Shown piece after piece: positions 14,921 to 17,679 of a stretch of DNA of 17,679 nucleotides. How positions within the stretch are numbered: position 1 is the stretch's first letter; each line of letters begins with the position of its first letter. A program made the position numbers and the translations under genes. The notes beneath the pieces are model-generated. The model did not search any database. It saw only the letters and a program-made list of their open reading frames with translations, and was not told the DNA's origin. Source of the DNA: JAXFQS01 sp034178815 (GTDB lineage: Bacteria > Verrucomicrobiota > Kiritimatiellia > RFP12 > DVOR01); the NCBI GenBank assembly GCA_034178815.1, contig JAXFQS010000036.1, positions 1 through 17,679 on the forward strand, written 5' to 3'.

Positions 14921-15373
14921 GTGAAACTCTTCCTCCAACGAGTCACCCGGGCCTCCGTCACAATCGACGGCGAAGAGGTAGGCAGGATTGGGCGTGGCTA
15001 CTTGGTACTGATGGGAGTCGGATGTGGAGACCAGCCGGAGCAAGTCGAACGCACCCTCCGCAAACTCTTGTGCCTACGAATCTTCGAGGATGAAGCCGGG
15101 AAAATGAACCGTTCCATCCGCGATGTCGGCGGTTCTGTCCTGCTGGTCTCCCAGTTCACCCTCTACGCCGACCTCACCCACGGCAACCGCCCGGGATTTT
15201 CCCTCGCCGCGCCCCCCGCCCTCGCCGAGCCGCTCTACGAATTGATGAAACGGCGCTTGACCGAAGCACTCGGTCCCCAACGCGTCGCCTTCGGTCGGTT
15301 CGGAGCCGATATGCAAGTTGAACTCCTCAACGACGGCCCCGTCTCGATGGAAATCCGCTGCGAAGCCGAGTAG
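14921..15373 (+). CDS. dtd: D-aminoacyl-tRNA deacylase
   Basis: A 150-residue proofreading enzyme that removes D-amino acids, and some misattached glycine, from tRNA. The GTG at 14921 gives the normal family start (KLFLQRVTRASVTIDGEEVG) and normal length; the frame is open further upstream but that part overlaps the LarE-like gene. Signature motifs are SQFTLYAD (77-84), NRPGFSLAA (89-97) and the C-terminal NDGPVS with the Gly-cisPro pair (139-140) that holds the catalytic pocket. It begins 4 nt after the LarE-like stop, so it is probably co-transcribed with it and the phosphofructokinase. No terminator is visible before the amtB control region. Confidence 0.95.
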   Translation: MKLFLQRVTRASVTIDGEEVGRIGRGYLVLMGVGCGDQPEQVERTLRKLLCLRIFEDEAGKMNRSIRDVGGSVLLVSQFTLYADLTHGNRPGFSLAAPPALAEPLYELMKRRLTEALGPQRVAFGRFGADMQVELLNDGPVSMEIRCEAE

Positions 15374-15377
15374 CAAA

Positions 15378-15443
15378 AGACAAAATTGTTGCCCACGGCC
15401 GCCCTTGTTCGTCGAAAACTTTTAGACAGACAAGATTGTTGCC
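15378..15443 (+). repeat. Paired 16-nt direct repeats with ACAA-N2-TTGT cores upstream of amtB
   Basis: AGACAAAATTGTTGCC (15378-15393) and AGACAAGATTGTTGCC (15428-15443) differ at one base and are exactly 50 nt apart, close to five helical turns. Each contains the dyad ACAA-N2-TTGT. They lie about 117 and 67 nt before the predicted sigma-54 start point, the normal place for enhancer sites of an NtrC-type activator. The sequence is unlike enteric NtrC sites. Confidence 0.6.
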
Positions 15444-15474
15444 TCCACTCCCGCAAAATGCCCAAAATTCCCTC

Positions 15475-15490
15475 TGGCACGGATGATGCT
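15475..15490 (+). promoter_or_regulatory. Sigma-54 (RpoN) type promoter of amtB-PII
   Basis: TGGCACG (15475-15481), four bases and ATGCT (15486-15490) match the -24/-12 consensus TGGCACG-N4-TTGCW with one mismatch (A for the first T). The GG and GC pairs have the required spacing. The start point would be near 15501, leaving a leader of about 78 nt before amtB. Ammonium transporter and PII operons are classic RpoN targets, so context supports it. Confidence 0.7.
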
Positions 15491-15578
15491 CTACAAAGAG
15501 CCGTTCACATCCCCGCAGGGGATCAACCGATAACGGAAAGGCGTTCAGGAGTCCAACTCCCGGAGGTAGAAAAACAAT

Positions 15579-16961
15579 ATGAACTGGTCGAAATGTTTCA
15601 TGGCGGCGGTGATTGCCTCAGCTGCAGGATCAGCCATTGGCGACGACGCGGCAACCCCTAAACTGGCCACAGCCGAGGCCGTACAGGCCGTTCAGGACAA
15701 CTTGAACATTGTTTGGACGCTTATTGCCGGTGTGCTGGTCTTCTTCATGCAGGCTGGCTTCGCTATGGTCGAAACCGGCTTTACGCGTGCCAAAAACGCC
15801 GCCAACATTATGATGAAGAATCTGTTCGACTTCGCCATCGGCTCCGTCGCATTCTTCTTCATCGGTTATGCCCTGATGTTCGGCGCAACCAAATGCGGCC
15901 TCATCGGCACCACGGGCTGGTGCATGACCGGCCCTCAGGGCAATGACTGGTCTTGGACCTTTATGTTCTTCCAGACCATGTTCTGTGCCACCGCCGCCAC
16001 TATCGTTTCCGGTGCCGTGGCCGAGCGCACGCGCTTCAAGGCTTACCTCATCTACTCGGCAATCGTCAGCCTTCTGATCTACCCCATCTTCGGCAAGTGG
16101 GCTTGGGGCAGCCTCAACGGCGATGCATCCGCGGGTTGGCTTTCAAGCCTCTCCACGGGTGCTTTCTGCGACTTCGCGGGCTCGACTGTTGTGCACTCCG
16201 TGGGCGGATGGATAGCCCTTGCCGGCGCCATTTGCTTGGGGCCCCGCATCGGCAAGTTTACCCCCGACGGCAAGCCTCGTGCGATACCCGGACACAACTT
16301 GGTTATCGGCGCGCTGGGCGTGTTCATTCTTTGGGTTGGTTGGTTTGGTTTCAACCCCGGCTCCACGGTTGTGGGGGAGGGATCGATTGGGCGCATTGCC
16401 ATGACCACGAATCTGTCCGCGGTAGCCGCCACCATCACGGCTATGATTACTTCTTGGTCGATGTTTGGCAAGCCTGACCTTTCGATGAGCCTCAATGGCA
16501 CGCTGGCGGGGCTAGTCGCCATCACTGCGGGGTGTGCTACGGTGAGTCTGGCGGGGGCGTTGACCATTGGGGCAATTGCGGGTGTGTTGGTCGTACTGAG
16601 TTGCACTGCGCTTGAGCGAATCCTTAAAATCGACGACCCGGTTGGTGCGGTCAGCGTGCATGGGGTCAATGGTCTCTGGGGAACGCTTGCGTGCGGGCTG
16701 TTCAACGCGGAGAAGGTCATCGGCGCGAGCGACGCCAATACGGGGTTGTTCTACGGTGGCGGGCTGAACCAGTTGGTTTCGCAGGCTATCGGTGCGGGGT
16801 GCGCGTTCCTTTGGGCTTTTGGCCTGGGTATGGTGATGTTCCTTGTCATCAAGAAGACCATCGGGCTTCGCGCCAGCCGCGAGGAGGAACTCAAGGGTCT
16901 TGACATTACTGAACACGGGAACGATGCCTACGCGGGCTTCCAGTTCTTCGTCAACGAATAG
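15579..16961 (+). CDS. amtB: Ammonium transporter AmtB
   Basis: A 460-residue membrane channel for ammonium/ammonia uptake. The first 22 residues look like a cleavable signal peptide, as in E. coli AmtB. About eleven hydrophobic segments follow. Family signatures include GFAMVETGFTRAKNAANIMMKN, GWFGFNPGS and EERxELKGLDITEHG-like text at the C-terminal tail, which docks PII. The twin pore histidines are His206 (VVHSVGGW) and His361 (VHGVNGLWG). The ATG at 15579 has GGAGGT 11 nt upstream. The control region carries a sigma-54-like promoter and paired dyads, suggesting induction by nitrogen limitation. A PII gene follows after 59 nt with a hairpin between. GC skew at synonymous sites changes around 16300, yet the frame is intact. 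Confidence 0.96.
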   Translation: MNWSKCFMAAVIASAAGSAIGDDAATPKLATAEAVQAVQDNLNIVWTLIAGVLVFFMQAGFAMVETGFTRAKNAANIMMKNLFDFAIGSVAFFFIGYALMFGATKCGLIGTTGWCMTGPQGNDWSWTFMFFQTMFCATAATIVSGAVAERTRFKAYLIYSAIVSLLIYPIFGKWAWGSLNGDASAGWLSSLSTGAFCDFAGSTVVHSVGGWIALAGAICLGPRIGKFTPDGKPRAIPGHNLVIGALGVFILWVGWFGFNPGSTVVGEGSIGRIAMTTNLSAVAATITAMITSWSMFGKPDLSMSLNGTLAGLVAITAGCATVSLAGALTIGAIAGVLVVLSCTALERILKIDDPVGAVSVHGVNGLWGTLACGLFNAEKVIGASDANTGLFYGGGLNQLVSQAIGAGCAFLWAFGLGMVMFLVIKKTIGLRASREEELKGLDITEHGNDAYAGFQFFVNE

Positions 16962-16974
16962 GTTCAACCATTGT

Positions 16975-17000
16975 CCCGGGCGGGTTCGAGCCCGTCCGGG
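16975..17000 (+). other. Stable hairpin between amtB and the PII gene
   Basis: An 11-bp GC-rich stem (arms 16975-16985 and 16990-17000, including two G-U pairs) closes a 4-nt loop. No U-run follows; the next bases are purine-rich and contain the ribosome site of the PII gene. It may set the amtB:PII mRNA ratio by protecting or pausing, rather than acting as a full terminator. Confidence 0.6.
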
Positions 17001-17020
17001 CGGAAAGAAGAAGGCTACCG

Positions 17021-17362
17021 ATGAAATTGATTATCGCCTACATCCGCCCCGAAGTCTTGCCTGATGTCAAGCAGGCGCTCTACGCCAAGGAGATCTACAA
17101 GATGTCTATCCAGCCCTCGCTTGGTTGCGGGCAGCAGGCCGGATATGTGGAGCACTACCGCGGCATCGTCAACGAAGTCAACCTCCACAAGAAAACCCGT
17201 ATGGCCATCGCGGTCAACGATGACTTTGTCGAGGCTTGTGTCGAATGCATCGTCAAGGGAGCTAGAACTGGCAAGATTGGCGACGGCAAAATCTTCGTTC
17301 TGCCAATTGACGAATGTATCCGCATCCGCACGGGCGAGCGTGGTCCCTCGGCCATAGGCTGA
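17021..17362 (+). CDS. glnK: PII nitrogen regulatory protein (GlnK/GlnB family)
   Basis: A 113-residue PII signal protein that binds ATP/ADP and 2-oxoglutarate and gates AmtB by inserting its T-loop. The fold signatures are KLIIAYIRPE (2-11), the T-loop around 35-58 with Gly37, Gln39 and Lys58 conserved, TGKIGDGKIFVLP in the B-loop region, and IRIRTGE at the C-loop. Direct alignment without gaps to E. coli GlnB gives Tyr46-Arg47-Gly48 but Asn at position 51, where GlnB carries the uridylylated Tyr51. GlnD-style modification at that site is therefore impossible. The AmtB neighbour supports a GlnK role. The gene is probably co-transcribed with amtB from the sigma-54-like promoter and ends at the terminator at 17390-17425. 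Confidence 0.95.
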   Translation: MKLIIAYIRPEVLPDVKQALYAKEIYKMSIQPSLGCGQQAGYVEHYRGIVNEVNLHKKTRMAIAVNDDFVEACVECIVKGARTGKIGDGKIFVLPIDECIRIRTGERGPSAIG

Positions 17363-17389
17363 TTGGCACGCTTGAGGTGCGAATGTTCC

Positions 17390-17425
17390 GGCGACCGCCC
17401 TTTTCGGGAGGTCGCCTCTTTTTTT
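17390..17425 (+). terminator. Intrinsic terminator of the amtB-PII operon
   Basis: GGCGACC-G-CCC (17390-17400) pairs with GGG-A-GGTCGCC (17406-17416) around a TTTTC loop, with one internal G/A mismatch, and is followed by a tract of eight Ts broken by one C (17417-17425). It lies 27 nt after the PII stop. Confidence 0.92.
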
Positions 17426-17679
17426 ACCATCCGCGTCTCTTGCTACAACTTGAGATTGAATTCGCAAGATGAGTGGGACGCGGGTGCGGAGGTGCCAATC
17501 TCTGTGAGCGATTCGTGCGTAGCAGATGGCGCGAGTGGTGGATACCATCCGCACTCAAAGGTTGGTAGGAATCGCTCGGGGCTTTTGCGTGGTTTTGAGG
17601 TAGTCGGCATCTCTGCCCCGCTCAAGCCGCTGCGTCGAATTGCTCGTGCCTGGTATCTCAATTGCGATATGCCGGAAAC
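17426..17679. other. Unresolved window edge with an open frame on each strand
   Basis: On the plus strand the frame starting at 17426 is open to the end (85 codons). It has a coding-like excess of G at first codon positions and protein-like text near the end (FEVVGISAPLKPLRRIARAW). It has no ATG in a useful place; TTG at 17450 or 17456 are the only early starts, and there is no room for a promoter after the terminator. On the minus strand a frame enters from the right edge and stops at 17443, giving a tidy convergent layout, but its Ser/Pro/Ala-rich text looks less coding. I recognise neither protein. A gene fragment on either strand, or a decayed gene, is possible. Confidence 0.3.

Noticed and set aside
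14900..14930. Frameshift as the cause of the short LarE-like protein
   Set aside because: The other two frames after the stop show no LarE C-terminal text, and one is the start of dtd only 4 nt later.
15386..15661. 91-codon plus-strand open frame across the amtB leader
   Set aside because: It covers the sigma-54-like promoter, has no ribosome site and runs out of frame into amtB.
1..17679. Mobile element, CRISPR, tRNA or rRNA content
   Set aside because: No transposase, integrase, terminal repeats, regularly spaced repeats or tRNA-like arms were seen; the intergenic gaps are short and the genes are housekeeping types.

Overview
The window is a GC-rich bacterial chromosome segment made up of housekeeping genes packed tightly on both strands. 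I see no phage, insertion sequence, CRISPR array, rRNA or tRNA. The genes point to a Gram-negative-type anaerobe or facultative anaerobe: a membrane Rnf subunit, an oxygen-sensitive class I fumarase subunit, two phosphofructokinases of different phosphoryl-donor type, and a sigma-54-type promoter in front of amtB. My best guess is the Planctomycetes-Verrucomicrobia-Chlamydiae group (Verrucomicrobiota or Kiritimatiellota). That rests on overall gene flavour and is only an inference.

Layout. (1) Positions 2-4004, + strand: the 3' end of a YbbR/CdaR-like gene, then ftsK, then a RodZ-like membrane protein with an N-terminal helix-turn-helix; this is a cell-envelope and division block. (2) 4005-4132: a convergent intergenic stretch with an 11-bp dyad. 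(3) 4133-5750, - strand: an RluA-family pseudouridine synthase gene downstream of rnfE, which has its own promoter. (4) 5861-12703, - strand: a compressed operon read in the order PPi-type phosphofructokinase, dxs, class I fumarase alpha subunit, ThiF/MoeB-like E1 enzyme, recD2. Neighbouring genes overlap or lie 1-3 nt apart. (5) 12704-12857: a divergent promoter region with a sigma-70-like promoter on each strand, a palindrome around one -10 box and a 12-nt direct repeat around the other promoter. (6) 12858-15373, + strand: an ATP-type phosphofructokinase, a short LarE-like PP-loop protein and D-aminoacyl-tRNA deacylase. (7) 15374-17425, + strand: a nitrogen module with paired upstream dyads, a sigma-54-like promoter, amtB, an intercistronic hairpin, a PII gene and a strong intrinsic terminator. 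(8) 17426-17679: an unresolved edge with an open frame on each strand.

How it fits together. The two divergent phosphofructokinase genes put ATP-dependent and (predicted) pyrophosphate-dependent glycolytic flux side by side. The pyrophosphate-type gene leads the operon that makes DXP for isoprenoids and thiamine. The amtB-PII pair is the usual ammonium-sensing unit, but this PII has Asn where the uridylylated Tyr51 of enteric PII sits. I did not find a convincing wholly new multi-gene system. The best leads are the control regions and the unusual versions of familiar proteins: PII without Tyr51, RnfE with a cysteine-rich tail, a lone fumarase alpha subunit, a ThiF-like protein missing one cysteine pair, and a shortened LarE.
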